Positions 26,931 through 37,875 of a DNA stretch of 64,000 nt are shown here, in pieces. The notes beneath the pieces were generated by a model. The model saw nothing but the letters and a program-made list of their open reading frames with translations, was not told where the DNA came from and did not search any database. Numbering within the stretch: position 1 is the stretch's first letter; every line of letters starts with the position of its first letter. Source of the DNA: Acinetobacter lwoffii (GTDB taxonomy: Bacteria > Pseudomonadota > Gammaproteobacteria > Pseudomonadales > Moraxellaceae); the NCBI RefSeq assembly GCF_024129735.1, contig NZ_JAMXXK010000008.1:16599-80598 (forward strand). Direction: 5' to 3'. Both the position numbers and the translations under genes were made by a program.

Positions 26931-27947
26931 GTGAAGCTAAAAGTAATAATTCTAATAATAGGGGCAGCAGCTTTAGCTGGATGTAATAGCGTGAACCGGT
27001 TGAAATCAGAGGTGTTACATCCTTTTGCCAGTCCGGAAGAACTAATTGCCAAACGGGCTTTGAATCAACGTGATGGTAGTGCAAAAGATTATATTTATCT
27101 TTGGGGACAAGCCCAGAAAAATAATACGACTCAGGCCATGTATCCGCGTTCGATACTAACGCAATATTGTCATGAACAAGGCGGTAAATTTTCCCTATTG
27201 TATAGAAGTAATTTTAATGCCGTGGCAGATCTTGCCCAACGTAAACGCCTGAGTACAAACCGAGGTGTGATACAGGGCAGCGGCGCCTATCAGTGTCGTA
27301 TGGATGGCCTGGCTGAAAGCTGGATCGTCTCGATCGAGCCGGTTTCTGAACGACAGGTCGATAAAACCAGCCAGAACCGTAGCGTTCGATTGCTGACCAA
27401 GTTGATGGGTGCGACTGAGGCAAGAAACTTTTACCTTGCTGCAAATAAGAACACTGTTGCTACCCAGAAAAAGACCGCTGCATCGATAAAAACGCCTGTA
27501 ACGAAGAGCACGAATGAACTTAAAGAATCAGCGCGTAAAGAGCAGGAAAGGAAAGAATTAGAGAGAAAGGAATTAGAAAGAAAAGAGCTAGATAAAAAAC
27601 AGATCGCGACGACGGTAGTCCCCGTGAGAGCTTCAGTGGTAGAAACACCCCAACAGCAGCAGATGAAGCTCTATGTGGCAGCACGCCGTGATATTAATAG
27701 TGGGAAAAACCTGAATAATGCCTGTAATAATGCCCAGCGCGCCTATAATTATGGCAAATTGCAGGGGACTGAGGGAACACGTGTTTATACTGAATCAGGG
27801 ATGCTGGTCGCGCGCTGTCTGAATAGTATTCCGGCCTATGCCAACCGTTTCCCGAATGCTAAAGCTCAGGCCAAGCGTGTGCTACAGAATCTGTCTAACA
27901 ACTATAATCATAGTGGTGCGAAGAATATGTTGAGACAGATCAAATAA
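26931..27947 (+). CDS. Hypothetical lipoprotein with a charged repeat
   Basis: 338 residues if started at GTG 26931, which gives a clean lipoprotein signal: a short KLK, a hydrophobic VIILIIGAAA and the lipobox LAGC. The frame is open back to 26814 but would place the signal at residue 41. The middle (about residues 195-230) is a charged helix built on repeated KELER units, then a C-terminal domain with conserved-looking Cys (NNACNNAQRAYNYGKLQG, VARCLNSIPAY). The globular N-terminal part contains two Cys (TQYCHEQGGKF, AYQCRMDGL). Likely attached to an envelope membrane facing the periplasm. No family recognised. Confidence 0.7.
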   Translation: MKLKVIILIIGAAALAGCNSVNRLKSEVLHPFASPEELIAKRALNQRDGSAKDYIYLWGQAQKNNTTQAMYPRSILTQYCHEQGGKFSLLYRSNFNAVADLAQRKRLSTNRGVIQGSGAYQCRMDGLAESWIVSIEPVSERQVDKTSQNRSVRLLTKLMGATEARNFYLAANKNTVATQKKTAASIKTPVTKSTNELKESARKEQERKELERKELERKELDKKQIATTVVPVRASVVETPQQQQMKLYVAARRDINSGKNLNNACNNAQRAYNYGKLQGTEGTRVYTESGMLVARCLNSIPAYANRFPNAKAQAKRVLQNLSNNYNHSGAKNMLRQIK

Positions 27948-27995
27948 GCACTGCATTAAACGCATTTAATCCAGAATCCGTATGATGATTTTGAT

Positions 27996-28193
27996 TCACC
28001 AGAAGATGGGATAAAAAATCAGTTCAATCAGGTCGGATATAGAGGATGAGATCCGACTGCGTTTGCTGGGCAAGTCGCGCGATTCGAACATCCATCTTCG
28101 AAAAACAGGATGGATCAATAACAATACGGTCAAGCTAAAGAACACAACCAGTCTCCAAGGAAGGATGCTGTTGAAGGTGTTTGCAGTCATCAT
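27996..28193 (-). CDS. Possible small membrane protein (65 residues)
   Basis: The frame begins MMTANTFNSILPWRLVVFFS and has one hydrophobic segment (VVFFSLTVLLLIHPVF). The C-terminal half is Ser/Arg-rich and less protein-like. No neighbour supports it and no family was recognised. It may be spurious. If it is not real, the whole 27948-28410 gap is non-coding. Confidence 0.3.
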   Translation of the reverse strand: MMTANTFNSILPWRLVVFFSLTVLLLIHPVFRRWMFESRDLPSKRSRISSSISDLIELIFYPIFW

Positions 28194-28410
28194 GATTATT
28201 TTTTTGTTTGAATTTGAATAATAACGCTAAGTTTACTCGATCAATATCACCATCTAATGAATAGCATGATGGGATGAAATTTTTCATCTGAATTAATTTT
28301 AAATCCAGTTCATGTTTTACAGAGTTCTATCAGTATATTTCCTTTTTACATGATACAAAGAAGCTATTTTCAGCGCCAAAATGCTGATGTCATATTAAAA
28401 GGAAGTGGTG

Positions 28411-28899
28411 ATGGGTTTAAAAAGTTCTTCTCGTATTCGTTCATTTTTTCTAGGTGCAGCATTGTTGGGAGCAGCACAGGTTACGATGGCGGGCCCAACG
28501 GTCGATCAGCTGAGTGACTGTTTAATGAAATCGACGACAGCGACCGATAAAACCACAGTGTTGCAATGGACATTTGTGGCATTGGGCAATCATCCGGACT
28601 TAAAGGCTTTTAGCAATGTGACTGCGACTCAAAAGGAAGCATTAGACAAGAATCTGGCGACGGTGTTGCAGCGCATTTTAGTGGAGCAATGTTCAGCACA
28701 GACCAAGGCGGTGATTCAAGCTGAAGGTTTACAGGCTGTGGGCGATAGTTTTCAGGCTTTGGGTAAAACCACAGGCGAGGAAATTTTAAAGAATCCTGAA
28801 ATCAATAATCAGCTCAAAGGTGTGTTGCGTTATATTGATCTAAATCGGTTGGTCACAACATTTTTAACGCCAGATTTGATGAATAAGTTGGGATTGTGA
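28411..28899 (+). CDS. Small exported hypothetical protein
   Basis: 162 residues from ATG 28411, with AAGGAAG at a proper distance; two in-frame GTG codons just upstream are less likely. A signal peptide is clear: KSSSRIR, the hydrophobic SFFLGAALLGAAQVTM and an AxA-like cleavage near MAGPT. The mature protein is helical with two Cys (SDCLMKS and VEQCSAQ) that could form a disulfide in the periplasm. No family recognised. Confidence 0.75.
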   Translation: MGLKSSSRIRSFFLGAALLGAAQVTMAGPTVDQLSDCLMKSTTATDKTTVLQWTFVALGNHPDLKAFSNVTATQKEALDKNLATVLQRILVEQCSAQTKAVIQAEGLQAVGDSFQALGKTTGEEILKNPEINNQLKGVLRYIDLNRLVTTFLTPDLMNKLGL

Positions 28900-28914
28900 A
28901 CTGGTTTTTTTAAT

Positions 28915-29029
28915 CACCTCTCCCTAGCCCTCTCCTTTCAGGAGAGGGAATTTCCAATATTAAATTGTTGCTGTTATATGATCAGTAATGATTGCTCCTT
29001 CTCCCTATGGGAGAGGGCTGGGGGGAGGG
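28915..29029. repeat. Pair of inverted REP-like palindromes (BIME-like module)
   Basis: The left unit (28915-28950) forms CCCTCTCC-TTTCA-GGAGAGGG. The right unit (28995-29029) contains GGGAGAGGGCTGGGGGGAGG, nearly the inverse of the left unit's outer part CCTCTCCCTAGCCCTCTCC. The two are separated by about 45 AT-rich bases. This resembles bacterial interspersed REP modules, which are mobilised by RAYT transposases and often lie at gene ends. Confidence 0.75.
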
Positions 29030-29033
29030 CAAA

Positions 29034-29213
29034 CTACAACAAAGCAGGATAAAACTTCTCAAACTCTTCATTCACCGCTTCATCTCGCAGTAAATAGCCT
29101 TTCGGTTGTATATAACTATAAATTTCCCGTGCAGGCTGTTCATGCCAACCAATGTTAAATGCACAGAGTTTTGAGAAAAACTGTAAATGGCTGTGGTTTA
29201 GGTTTTTAGGAAT
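29034..29213 (-). pseudogene. Remnant of a gene (C-terminal about 59 residues)
   Basis: The minus strand reads IPKNLNHSHLQFF and then SKLCAFNIGWHEQPAREIYS down to a TAG at 29036-29034, ending EEFEKFYPALL. The residue pattern is clearly protein-like, but an upstream stop and lack of a start leave only the tail of a former gene. The family is not recognised. The cut lies next to the REP module on one side and the AT-rich NTPase gene on the other. Confidence 0.5.
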
Positions 29214-29375
29214 CTAAGAAGAACGTTGTTGTTAGGAACTTTATGCTTTCTTTAATTATAGAAAGGCATAATTAACTTACTAGATTAGATTGTGAAGTTA
29301 GTCAAAATTGAGAAATTAAATAAATTTTTTGATACAATATTTAGTTTAAGTATTTAAATTTAAATAATATTTATA

Positions 29376-31376
29376 ATGAGGGTTCGTGTGAAAGATCAAA
29401 TTACACCTGGGATGCATTCGAAATTTAATTTGAGTAGATTTAAAGCTGCTGAAAAATCCATTTTAAATAGAATGAAAGATCATTGGTATCTTACTTCTAG
29501 TGGAGATAGATCGAAAATTTCTGCTTCGGTATATGATTATTTCTTGGTAAAGCCTACGAGTTTTTTTACTGAACAATTTAATTTAGATAGAGAAATCGTT
29601 TGCGTATTCAGTCCTTATGAAAAATTTGAACCTAGAACATTAGATGCAGTTAATCATATAGCCGACACTTTAGGGAATAAATCACGCTTAGAAAGTATAT
29701 GTTTGATCCTAATCAGCAAAGATGATGAAATTGAAGAAAAGGTGAAAAAATTTTATGGAAATGATCCTGATAAAAAAATAATTATACCATTCTCATATAG
29801 TGAAATTTATAAATCTGAGGGTAACGATTTATACCAAGATAAATTAAGAAGATTATTCTATTCAAAAGATTTATTTGCTTTTAACTCTCCTTTAAAGAAA
29901 GATTTACAATTTTTTGGCCGTTCTCAATTGGTTACTGAATTAATCCAAAAACATAATGCTTCTGAACACACCAGTATTTTTGGATTACGAAAAAGTGGAA
30001 AAACATCGGTTGTTTATGCAGTTCAACGGAAATTAGATTTAGAAAATAAAAAATATATTTCGCTAGACTGTGAAAGCCCTTCTATTCATGGTTTGAGGTG
30101 GAATCATTTATTATTAAAAATTATATCAGCATATAAAAAATTGAAAAATTCAAACCTTAGAATTGATCAAGAAAAATATAATGGATTAGAGTGCGCTACA
30201 CAGTTCAAAGAAGACTTTTTGAAAATTTATAACTCTACAAAACTCGAAAAAGTCTTAATTGTTTTTGATGAAATTGAGCGTATTACTCCTTATACAGCTT
30301 CATCTGAACATTGGAAAAATGGGAATGATTTCATATTATTTTGGCAAACACTAAGATCTGTCTATCAAGAGCATAATTATTTGTATACATATATGCTTGT
30401 TGGTACAAATCCAAATAGTGTAGAAAAATCGCATTTTTTTGAACATGATAACCCTATATATGCATCTATTTCGATTCATTACTTACCAAGTTTTACATTC
30501 GAGCAAGTAAAGGAAATGGTGAATACTTTAGGTAATTTAATGGGATTATATTTTGATGCAGAAATATGTGTAAAGTTAAAAAATGATTGCGGTGGACACC
30601 CATTCTTAATACGACAGATATGTAGTTTTATTCACAAAAAACTAAATGGTAAAAGACCGATTGTCATAGACAAAGTTTCATATAATCAAGCTATTGCAGA
30701 TTATAAAAGTACCTTGTATGAATATTTTGATATGATGCTTAATGTTTTAGGGACTTGGTATCCTGATGAATATGAGTTGCTGATTTCTTTAGCTTTAGGT
30801 GATAAAGATACATTTGATTTTTATGCACAAGAGATTCCATCATATGTAGATCATTTAATTAAGTTTGGTTTGATTGAAAGAAGTCAATTTGGTGAGTATT
30901 CTCTTAATCTAGAATCTTTAGATGAATATCTAAAAGAAAAAAATAAGTTTAAAAAGCTTGTGTTATCTGATGAAGATAAACAACAAGAGATATCTTTGCG
31001 TCGCAATCGGTTGGAGAAAAAGTTACGAGAAATATCATGTAATGTTTTAAAAATCATACATGGTAAAAAAGGTTTAGAGAAAATTTTCTCTGCTTTGCCT
31101 GAAAAAAGAAGAGAAGTACTAAAAAGTCATACTTTAGAATCTATTTTACATCCTACAAAGTCACCTCTTTTCTTTCTTGAGTTAATGAATTTGATATCTA
31201 GAGAGTGGGCGAGTTTTTCTAACATATTTGAAAATCTTGATAAAAACAGATTTACGATTATGATGAATGATATTAATGGCTTACGTGTAGATGCTCACGC
31301 TAAGGAAGTGGATAAACATGATTTTGAGCAGATAAGATTACATTTTGAAAAATTCGAAAAAACATTAGATTACTAG
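29376..31376 (+). CDS. STAND-like P-loop NTPase, lone AT-rich gene
   Basis: 666 residues. Residues 50-165 form an alpha/beta domain (EIVCVFSPYEKF, SICLILISKDDE, KKIIIPFSYSEIY) of unknown type, perhaps a sensor or nuclease-like effector. A linker FFGRSQLVTELI (179-190) leads to Walker A GLRKSGKTS (203-211) and Walker B VLIVFDEIE (293-301), then CGGHPFLIRQICSFI near 405, typical of the STAND/archaeal ATPase group. A winged-helix stretch follows (IPSYVDHLIKFGLIERSQFG). The C terminus has NDINGLRVDAHAKE (about 631-644), like the conserved Arg/His motif of HEPN-type domains. GTG 29388 (GAGGG five bases upstream) is an alternative start. Codon use is strikingly AT-rich compared with gatB. Function unknown; phage defence is plausible. 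Confidence 0.75.
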   Translation: MRVRVKDQITPGMHSKFNLSRFKAAEKSILNRMKDHWYLTSSGDRSKISASVYDYFLVKPTSFFTEQFNLDREIVCVFSPYEKFEPRTLDAVNHIADTLGNKSRLESICLILISKDDEIEEKVKKFYGNDPDKKIIIPFSYSEIYKSEGNDLYQDKLRRLFYSKDLFAFNSPLKKDLQFFGRSQLVTELIQKHNASEHTSIFGLRKSGKTSVVYAVQRKLDLENKKYISLDCESPSIHGLRWNHLLLKIISAYKKLKNSNLRIDQEKYNGLECATQFKEDFLKIYNSTKLEKVLIVFDEIERITPYTASSEHWKNGNDFILFWQTLRSVYQEHNYLYTYMLVGTNPNSVEKSHFFEHDNPIYASISIHYLPSFTFEQVKEMVNTLGNLMGLYFDAEICVKLKNDCGGHPFLIRQICSFIHKKLNGKRPIVIDKVSYNQAIADYKSTLYEYFDMMLNVLGTWYPDEYELLISLALGDKDTFDFYAQEIPSYVDHLIKFGLIERSQFGEYSLNLESLDEYLKEKNKFKKLVLSDEDKQQEISLRRNRLEKKLREISCNVLKIIHGKKGLEKIFSALPEKRREVLKSHTLESILHPTKSPLFFLELMNLISREWASFSNIFENLDKNRFTIMMNDINGLRVDAHAKEVDKHDFEQIRLHFEKFEKTLDY

Positions 31377-31408
31377 AAGAAAACCCGCTCTAAAGCGGGT
31401 TTTCTTTT
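31377..31408. terminator. Bidirectional terminator between the NTPase gene and gatB
   Basis: A perfect 13-base stem, AAGAAAACCCGCT (31377-31389) with AGCGGGTTTTCTT (31394-31406) around CTAA, with A and T runs on both sides. It can stop transcription from either convergent gene. Confidence 0.9.
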
Positions 31409-31422
31409 AAGAAAAAATCAGA

Positions 31423-32904
31423 TTAACCAATCAATTTCTTCATTAATTCATTCACTTGCGCAGGGTTGGCTTTCCCTTTTGCAGCTTTCATCACTTGACC
31501 CACAAGACCGTTGAAAGCTTTCTCTTTACCAGATTTATACTCTTCAACCATCTTCTCGTTCGCAGCAAGCACGTCTTTAATAATTGCTTCAATCGCGCCT
31601 GTATCAGTTTCCTGTTTCAAGCCTTTTTCCGCAATAATCTCGTCCGCAGATTTGCCTTCGTCCCACATAAAGCCGAATACTTGCTTCGCGATCTTACCGT
31701 TAATCGTGTTGTCCACAATACGCGCGATCATGCCGCCAAGTTTTTCAGCCGATACAGGAGAGTCCGCCAAATCTAAGCCTGCTTTGTTGAGCGCCCCTGA
31801 GAATTCGCCCATCACCCAGTTTGCAGCAATCTTACCTTGCGCAGCACCGCCAGCAGCCTTAACCACTTCTTCATAAAACTCTGACATTTCACGTGTAAGC
31901 GTAAGCACGTGTGCATCGTACTCAGTCACACCAAAGTCAGCTACAAAACGCGCACGACGTGCCGCAGGAAGCTCAGGCATGGTTGCTTTAATTGCTTCGA
32001 TTTGCTCATCAGCAATCACTACAGGCAACAAGTCTGGGTCAGGGAAATAGCGGTAATCGTTGGCTTCTTCTTTCGAACGCATTGAACGGGTTTCCATCTT
32101 CACAGGGTCGAACAGACGCGTTTCCTGATCGATGGTGCCATCCCAGTCTAGAATTTCCATTTGACGTTCAATTTCAACATTGATCGCCTGTTCAATGAAA
32201 CGGAATGAGTTCAGGTTTTTCAATTCACAACGTGTACCGAACGGTTGACCCGGACGACGTAAAGACACGTTACAGTCACAGCGGAATGAACCTTCCGCCA
32301 TGTTGCCGTCAGAAATGCCTAACCAGCGAACAAGGGTGTGGATCGCTTTAATATAGGCAACGGCTTCTTCAACCGAACGCATATCTGGTTCAGATACGAT
32401 TTCAAGCAACGGTGTACCTGCACGGTTTAAGTCGATACCTGACATACCTTCGAACTGGTCATGAATCGATTTACCTGCATCTTCCTCAAGGTGCGCACGC
32501 GTTACGCCAATGCGTTTAACCGTGCCATCTTCAAGCTGGATATCGATATGACCTAAGCCCACAATCGGGTTGTCCATCTGGCTGATCTGATAGCCTTTTG
32601 GAGAATCGGGGTAGAAGTAGTTCTTACGTGCAAATACAGAAGCCTGATCGATATACGCATCGATACCTAAACCAAAGCGAATCGCAAGATCAACCACTTC
32701 TTTGTTCAAAACCGGCAATACGCCCGGCATAGCTAAATCAACCAGGCTGGCTTGGGTGTTTGGATCATTACCAAAAACAGTCGATGAACCTGAGAAAATT
32801 TTGGTATTGGTGGCAAGCTGAGTGTGAATCTCGATACCAATAACGACTTCCCAACCATCAATCAGGTTGGACTTCGGTTTAGCCGATTTTTGAGCTTGAG
32901 CCAT
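31423..32904 (-). CDS. gatB: Asp-tRNA(Asn)/Glu-tRNA(Gln) amidotransferase subunit B
   Basis: 493 residues, the usual length. [22 protein letters not shown] near the start, [24 protein letters not shown] (a zinc-binding-like Cys pair) and [15 protein letters not shown] are GatB signatures. The C-terminal YqeY-like tail ends [12 protein letters not shown]. GatB binds the mischarged tRNA and phosphorylates the carboxylate for amidation. The start overlaps the last base region of gatA (32904), part of the gatC-gatA-gatB operon. Confidence 0.97.
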   Translation of the reverse strand: MAQAQKSAKPKSNLIDGWEVVIGIEIHTQLATNTKIFSGSSTVFGNDPNTQASLVDLAMPGVLPVLNKEVVDLAIRFGLGIDAYIDQASVFARKNYFYPDSPKGYQISQMDNPIVGLGHIDIQLEDGTVKRIGVTRAHLEEDAGKSIHDQFEGMSGIDLNRAGTPLLEIVSEPDMRSVEEAVAYIKAIHTLVRWLGISDGNMAEGSFRCDCNVSLRRPGQPFGTRCELKNLNSFRFIEQAINVEIERQMEILDWDGTIDQETRLFDPVKMETRSMRSKEEANDYRYFPDPDLLPVVIADEQIEAIKATMPELPAARRARFVADFGVTEYDAHVLTLTREMSEFYEEVVKAAGGAAQGKIAANWVMGEFSGALNKAGLDLADSPVSAEKLGGMIARIVDNTINGKIAKQVFGFMWDEGKSADEIIAEKGLKQETDTGAIEAIIKDVLAANEKMVEEYKSGKEKAFNGLVGQVMKAAKGKANPAQVNELMKKLIG

Positions 32905-34382
32905 TATGCGTTCTCCTCAGCAATTGCAGCGCGTTTGGTGTGCCAATCTGTTGCTTGTTGATACTGGTGTACCACAGACAACAATTGAGATTCTGACCAG
33001 TAATTACCAATCAGCTGTAAGCCAACTGGCAAGTTGTTCTGGTCAAAACCGACAGGCGCGTTAATCGCAGGAAGCCCTGCCAGGTTTACCGCAAGCGTAT
33101 AAATATCGCCCAGGTACATTTCAACCGGGGTTAAATCCGCACCAATTTTATAGGCAGTCGTTGGCGCAGAAGGTGCTGCGATGACATCGACCGATTCAAA
33201 TGCTTTGAGGAAATCCTGCTGAATTAAACGACGTACTTTCTGTGCTTTTACATAGTAAGCATCGTAATAACCTGCAGACAGGGCATACGTACCAATCAGG
33301 ATACGGCGTTGCACTTCTGCACCAAAACCTTCTGAACGTGAGCGTTTGTACAGGTCCATCAGGTCCACCGGGTTTTCTGCGCGATAGCCATAACGCACGC
33401 CGTCATAACGTGACAGATTTGAAGAGGCTTCAGCAGGCGCGATCAGATAATAAGTCGGCACATAGCTTTCAGTCATGTCGAGATCAACCTCAACCAGAAT
33501 TGCGCCCATGTCCTCCAGTTTTTTTAAGGATTCTTCAACACGTGCTTTTACGTCTGCATCCAGACCTTCCACATTGAAGTATTGCTTTGGAATACCAATA
33601 CGCAAGCCTTTTACCGATGTAGCGTTCAGATTTGCCACATAGTCATCAACGTCTTTGTCCATTGAGGTTGAATCTTTGGCATCATGGCCGGCCATCACAT
33701 TCATCAGGTAAGCGCAGTCTTCAGCCGAACGCGCCATCGGACCGCCTTGATCCAGTGATGATGCATAAGCAATCATACCGAAACGCGATACACGGCCATA
33801 GGTTGGTTTAAGGCCGGTGAGGCCACAGAATGACGCAGGTTGGCGAATAGAACCACCGGTATCAGTACCAGTTGCAAATGGTGCTAAATCCGCTGCCACA
33901 GCTGCTGCAGAGCCACCAGAAGAGCCGCCAGGGACATGACCCAGGTTCCAAGGGTTAGCCGTTGCGCCGTAATATGAGTTCTCAGAGGTTGAACCCATCG
34001 CGAATTCGTCCATGTTCACTTTACCTAAAGTGACCAGGCCCGCAGCTTTGCCTTTCGCTACTACGGTTGCATCGTAAGGAGAGATAAAATTGTCCAGCAT
34101 TTTTGAACCGGCAGTGGTCTTGATGCCTTGGGTACAGAAAATGTCTTTGTGGGCAACTGGCACACCAGTCAGGGCAGAGGCATTGCCAGCTTTGATTGCA
34201 GCATCGGCAGCATCAGCTTCAGCTAATGCCTGTTCAGCAGTTACCGTCACATAAGCCTTCACCTGTACATCAATTTTTGCGATGCGCTTTAAGTAGTGTT
34301 CAGTCAATTCGCGAGATGAAAACTGGGCATTTGCCAGACCTTCACTAAGTTCACGAATGGATAAGCGATGTAAATCTGTCAT
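32904..34382 (-). CDS. gatA: Asp-tRNA(Asn)/Glu-tRNA(Gln) amidotransferase subunit A
   Basis: 492 residues. The amidase catalytic triad is visible: K79 in [12 protein letters not shown]154 in [10 protein letters not shown] and S178 in [11 protein letters not shown]. It releases ammonia from glutamine and channels it to GatB. It sits between gatC (52-base gap) and gatB (one-base overlap). Confidence 0.97.
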   Translation of the reverse strand: MTDLHRLSIRELSEGLANAQFSSRELTEHYLKRIAKIDVQVKAYVTVTAEQALAEADAADAAIKAGNASALTGVPVAHKDIFCTQGIKTTAGSKMLDNFISPYDATVVAKGKAAGLVTLGKVNMDEFAMGSTSENSYYGATANPWNLGHVPGGSSGGSAAAVAADLAPFATGTDTGGSIRQPASFCGLTGLKPTYGRVSRFGMIAYASSLDQGGPMARSAEDCAYLMNVMAGHDAKDSTSMDKDVDDYVANLNATSVKGLRIGIPKQYFNVEGLDADVKARVEESLKKLEDMGAILVEVDLDMTESYVPTYYLIAPAEASSNLSRYDGVRYGYRAENPVDLMDLYKRSRSEGFGAEVQRRILIGTYALSAGYYDAYYVKAQKVRRLIQQDFLKAFESVDVIAAPSAPTTAYKIGADLTPVEMYLGDIYTLAVNLAGLPAINAPVGFDQNNLPVGLQLIGNYWSESQLLSVVHQYQQATDWHTKRAAIAEENA

Positions 34383-34434
34383 GAGAAATAATTCTTTACG
34401 TTTAATTTAATAAAAAGAATGAACTGGGTAGTAA

Positions 34435-34749
34435 TTACTCAATCACGCGCGGTACGAGGTACAAGCCATCCTGAACAGCTGGTGCAACTGCTTGGTATTG
34501 CTCACGATGATTGGTTTCGGTAACCACATCATCACGTAGCGGCTGAGGGTGGTCGAAAGGGCTTTTCAGGGGTTCAATACCGTCGGTATTGATGCCTTTC
34601 AGGGTTTCCATCATGCCTAAAATTTTATTTAAACTTTGAGCATATTCAGCAGATTGCGTATCATTGAGAGATAACCTTGCAAGGTTGGCAATGGCTGAAA
34701 CTGTTTCTGCACTTAAATCTGCAGAATGCTGTGCATCCGATGTAGACAT
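34435..34749 (-). CDS. gatC: Asp-tRNA(Asn)/Glu-tRNA(Gln) amidotransferase subunit C
   Basis: 104 residues. SAIANLARLSLNDTQSAEY, FNKILGMMETLKGINTDGIEP-like spacing (here LNKILGMMETL and TDGIEPLKSP) and RDDVVTE are GatC features. It stabilises the GatAB complex. First gene of the operon, divergent from mreB with a 132-base gap. The N terminus has a short extension (MSTSDAQHSADL). Confidence 0.95.
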   Translation of the reverse strand: MSTSDAQHSADLSAETVSAIANLARLSLNDTQSAEYAQSLNKILGMMETLKGINTDGIEPLKSPFDHPQPLRDDVVTETNHREQYQAVAPAVQDGLYLVPRVIE

Positions 34750-34860
34750 AATATTACCTAATCAGTATTAAAAAAATTCAAATTATCATGCGTTATGATA
34801 AGCGATTGACTTGTCCAAATCATCACATTTAGTTAAAGTGGCCACCTTGCGTCCATATAA

Positions 34861-35928
<1,068 letters not shown>

Positions 35929-35944
35929 GAAAAGGATCCGGCGG

Positions 35945-36802
35945 GTGCAAGCACATCTGTTTTCTCGACAACCGCCATCTTTTCGCTCTTTTATCATTGC
36001 ATTGGTAACATGCTTGGTGGTGCTTTTCTTTGATTGGCGCATGCCGCATGTTGTTCAACCTGCAAGGGATGTCCTGTACGCTGCTTATAATCCTATTTAT
36101 GCGGTGGCCAGCTATCCGGTATTGTCGCGAGAGTGGTTGAATCAACAAACCAAGTCTGAAGCTCAATTGCGTCGGGAAAATACCGCGATGCAGGCCGAGC
36201 TGTTACAGGCACAGGTACGCTTACAAAAAATCTCTGAACTTTCTGCTGAAAATACCCGTTTGCGCGGTCTATTGGACACGCCGCTGATCATTGATGGGCG
36301 TATTGAAATTGCCGAAGTGATTGGCACCGATGCCGATCCTTTAAGACATATCATTGTGATCAACCGGGGTTCAAATAACGAGCTGAAAGTCGGGCAAACC
36401 GTACTGGATGACAAGGGGATTATGGGACAGATTATTAATGTCTATCCGCATAGTAGCCGGGTCATGCTGTTGTCTGATAAAGAACATTCATTGTCAGTAC
36501 GTCTGGAACATACAGGTATGCGTGCCATTGTCTCGGGTACGGGTGATCTGGGACGTTTAAAAATGGAATATGTACCGACCAGCGCCAATATCAAGGTCGG
36601 TGAAAAAGTCTATAGTTCGGGCTTGGGCCAACATTTTCCGGCAGGTTATCTGGTAGGGCAGGTGTCCAAAGTACAACGGCATAATTCCGGTGAATTTGCC
36701 CAGATTGATGTGACGCCTGCAGCCCAACTCGCCGGTGGACATCATGTGGTGGTGTTATTTTCCGATTCATTAGCGATGGAGCAACCGCATGTCAATCGCT
36801 AA
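35945..36802 (+). CDS. mreC: Rod shape-determining protein MreC
   Basis: 285 residues starting with GTG, with AAGGA upstream. One N-terminal membrane segment (FIIALVTCLVVLFFDW, about residues 16-31), a coiled coil (SEAQLRRENTAMQAELLQAQ onward) and the periplasmic beta domain with DKGIMGQIINVYPHSSRVML are MreC features. It links MreB to periplasmic cell-wall enzymes. It overlaps mreD by 14 bases. Confidence 0.95.
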   Translation: MQAHLFSRQPPSFRSFIIALVTCLVVLFFDWRMPHVVQPARDVLYAAYNPIYAVASYPVLSREWLNQQTKSEAQLRRENTAMQAELLQAQVRLQKISELSAENTRLRGLLDTPLIIDGRIEIAEVIGTDADPLRHIIVINRGSNNELKVGQTVLDDKGIMGQIINVYPHSSRVMLLSDKEHSLSVRLEHTGMRAIVSGTGDLGRLKMEYVPTSANIKVGEKVYSSGLGQHFPAGYLVGQVSKVQRHNSGEFAQIDVTPAAQLAGGHHVVVLFSDSLAMEQPHVNR

Positions 36803-37280
36803 GATGAAATCCAGAAAGCATCGTGATCCCTTATTTGCCATCGTCATTTCGGTGATCGTGGCTTCGATTTTGATGGTCTATCCACTTTCTTATACCCTCT
36901 CGGGCTGGCGCCCGCTGTTTATGCTGATGGTGATGCTATTCTGGGTGTTGTGTCAGCCGACCTGGTGCGGGATATGGTTTGCCTTTGGTACCGGTATTTT
37001 TATTGATTTGCTGCTGGACGCACCTTTAGGTCTGAATGCCCTCAGCTTTATTATTATTGCCTTTTTAGCCCGATTCCTGACTCGTGAACGCCGTATCCTG
37101 ACCTTTAATAATCTCTGGGTGATTACGGGGCTGGCAATTGTTGCGCATTTGTTGATGATCTTTTTTGCCCAGATTGTGGCAGGCGTGCAATTTTCTTTTG
37201 CCCGGCACTGGATTCCAATGCTGACCAGTATTCTGGTTTGGCCTGTTCTCTATTATATGTTGAAAAAATGGCGCATATAG
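36789..37280 (+). CDS. mreD: Rod shape-determining protein MreD
   Basis: 163 residues, almost entirely membrane helices (five or six). WRPLFMLMVMLFWVLCQP and GIFIDLLLDAPLGLNALSF are typical MreD stretches. It is an inner membrane partner of MreC. Its start lies in the mreC 3' end and its stop lies in maf, so translation is coupled throughout. Confidence 0.95.
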   Translation: MSIAKMKSRKHRDPLFAIVISVIVASILMVYPLSYTLSGWRPLFMLMVMLFWVLCQPTWCGIWFAFGTGIFIDLLLDAPLGLNALSFIIIAFLARFLTRERRILTFNNLWVITGLAIVAHLLMIFFAQIVAGVQFSFARHWIPMLTSILVWPVLYYMLKKWRI

Positions 37281-37834
37281 TTCTCGCTTCCAGCTCACCT
37301 CGGCGTTGTGAGTTATTACAGCAGCTCGGACTGAGCTTTGATATCTACAGTCCGGATATCGATGAATCTGTGCGTGAAGGTGAATCCGTCGCGGCTTATG
37401 TTGAACGTCTGGCACGAGCCAAGGCTGATGCAGTGGCCGAGCGTTATCCAGATGCGATCATCATTGCTGCGGATACCAGTCTGGGGGTCGATAGTGAGAT
37501 TTTGGGTAAACCAGAATCCAAGCAACATGCCATTGAAATGTGGACAAAAATCTCCGGTCGGTGGCATGATGTCTATAGCGGTGTCTGTGTTCGTACAAAA
37601 GATGAAAAATACAGTATAGTGGTACGTACGCAGGTCGAATTTCAAATCCTGAGTGCCGCAGACATGGAAAGTTACTGGGCCACAGGTGAGCCGCTGGGGA
37701 AAGCCGGGGCTTATGCGATTCAAGGAATTGCAGCACGTTATATTCCAAAAATACAAGGCAGCTATTCCAATGTGGTCGGCTTGCCGCTCTATGAAACCGT
37801 ACAGTTATTACAGACAGTTAAGGCACTAAATTAA
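37268..37834 (+). CDS. maf: Maf family nucleotide pyrophosphatase (YhdE-like)
   Basis: 188 residues from ATG 37268, chosen because the protein then starts MAHIVLASSSPRRCELLQQL, the Maf signature; a longer frame lies inside mreD. ARAKADAVAERYPDAIIIAADTS-type residues (here IIAADTSLGVD) and GKAGAYAIQGIAARYI are further family motifs. The conserved basic and acidic residues fit the dTTP/UTP pyrophosphatase subgroup. The mreD-maf-rng order is conserved in gammaproteobacteria. Confidence 0.93.
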   Translation: MAHIVLASSSPRRCELLQQLGLSFDIYSPDIDESVREGESVAAYVERLARAKADAVAERYPDAIIIAADTSLGVDSEILGKPESKQHAIEMWTKISGRWHDVYSGVCVRTKDEKYSIVVRTQVEFQILSAADMESYWATGEPLGKAGAYAIQGIAARYIPKIQGSYSNVVGLPLYETVQLLQTVKALN

Positions 37835-37875
37835 CTGCTGATAAAAAGAATTTTTATAATGTTTTGAGTGTAATT

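Noticed and set aside
29376..31376. Toxin-antitoxin or multi-gene defence system
   Set aside because: No partner gene adjoins the NTPase: its neighbours are a gene remnant upstream and gatB downstream, so it is a single-gene candidate.
31511..31876. 121-residue frame on the plus strand inside gatB
   Set aside because: It is the antisense shadow of gatB, with no start site signal; gatB is certain.
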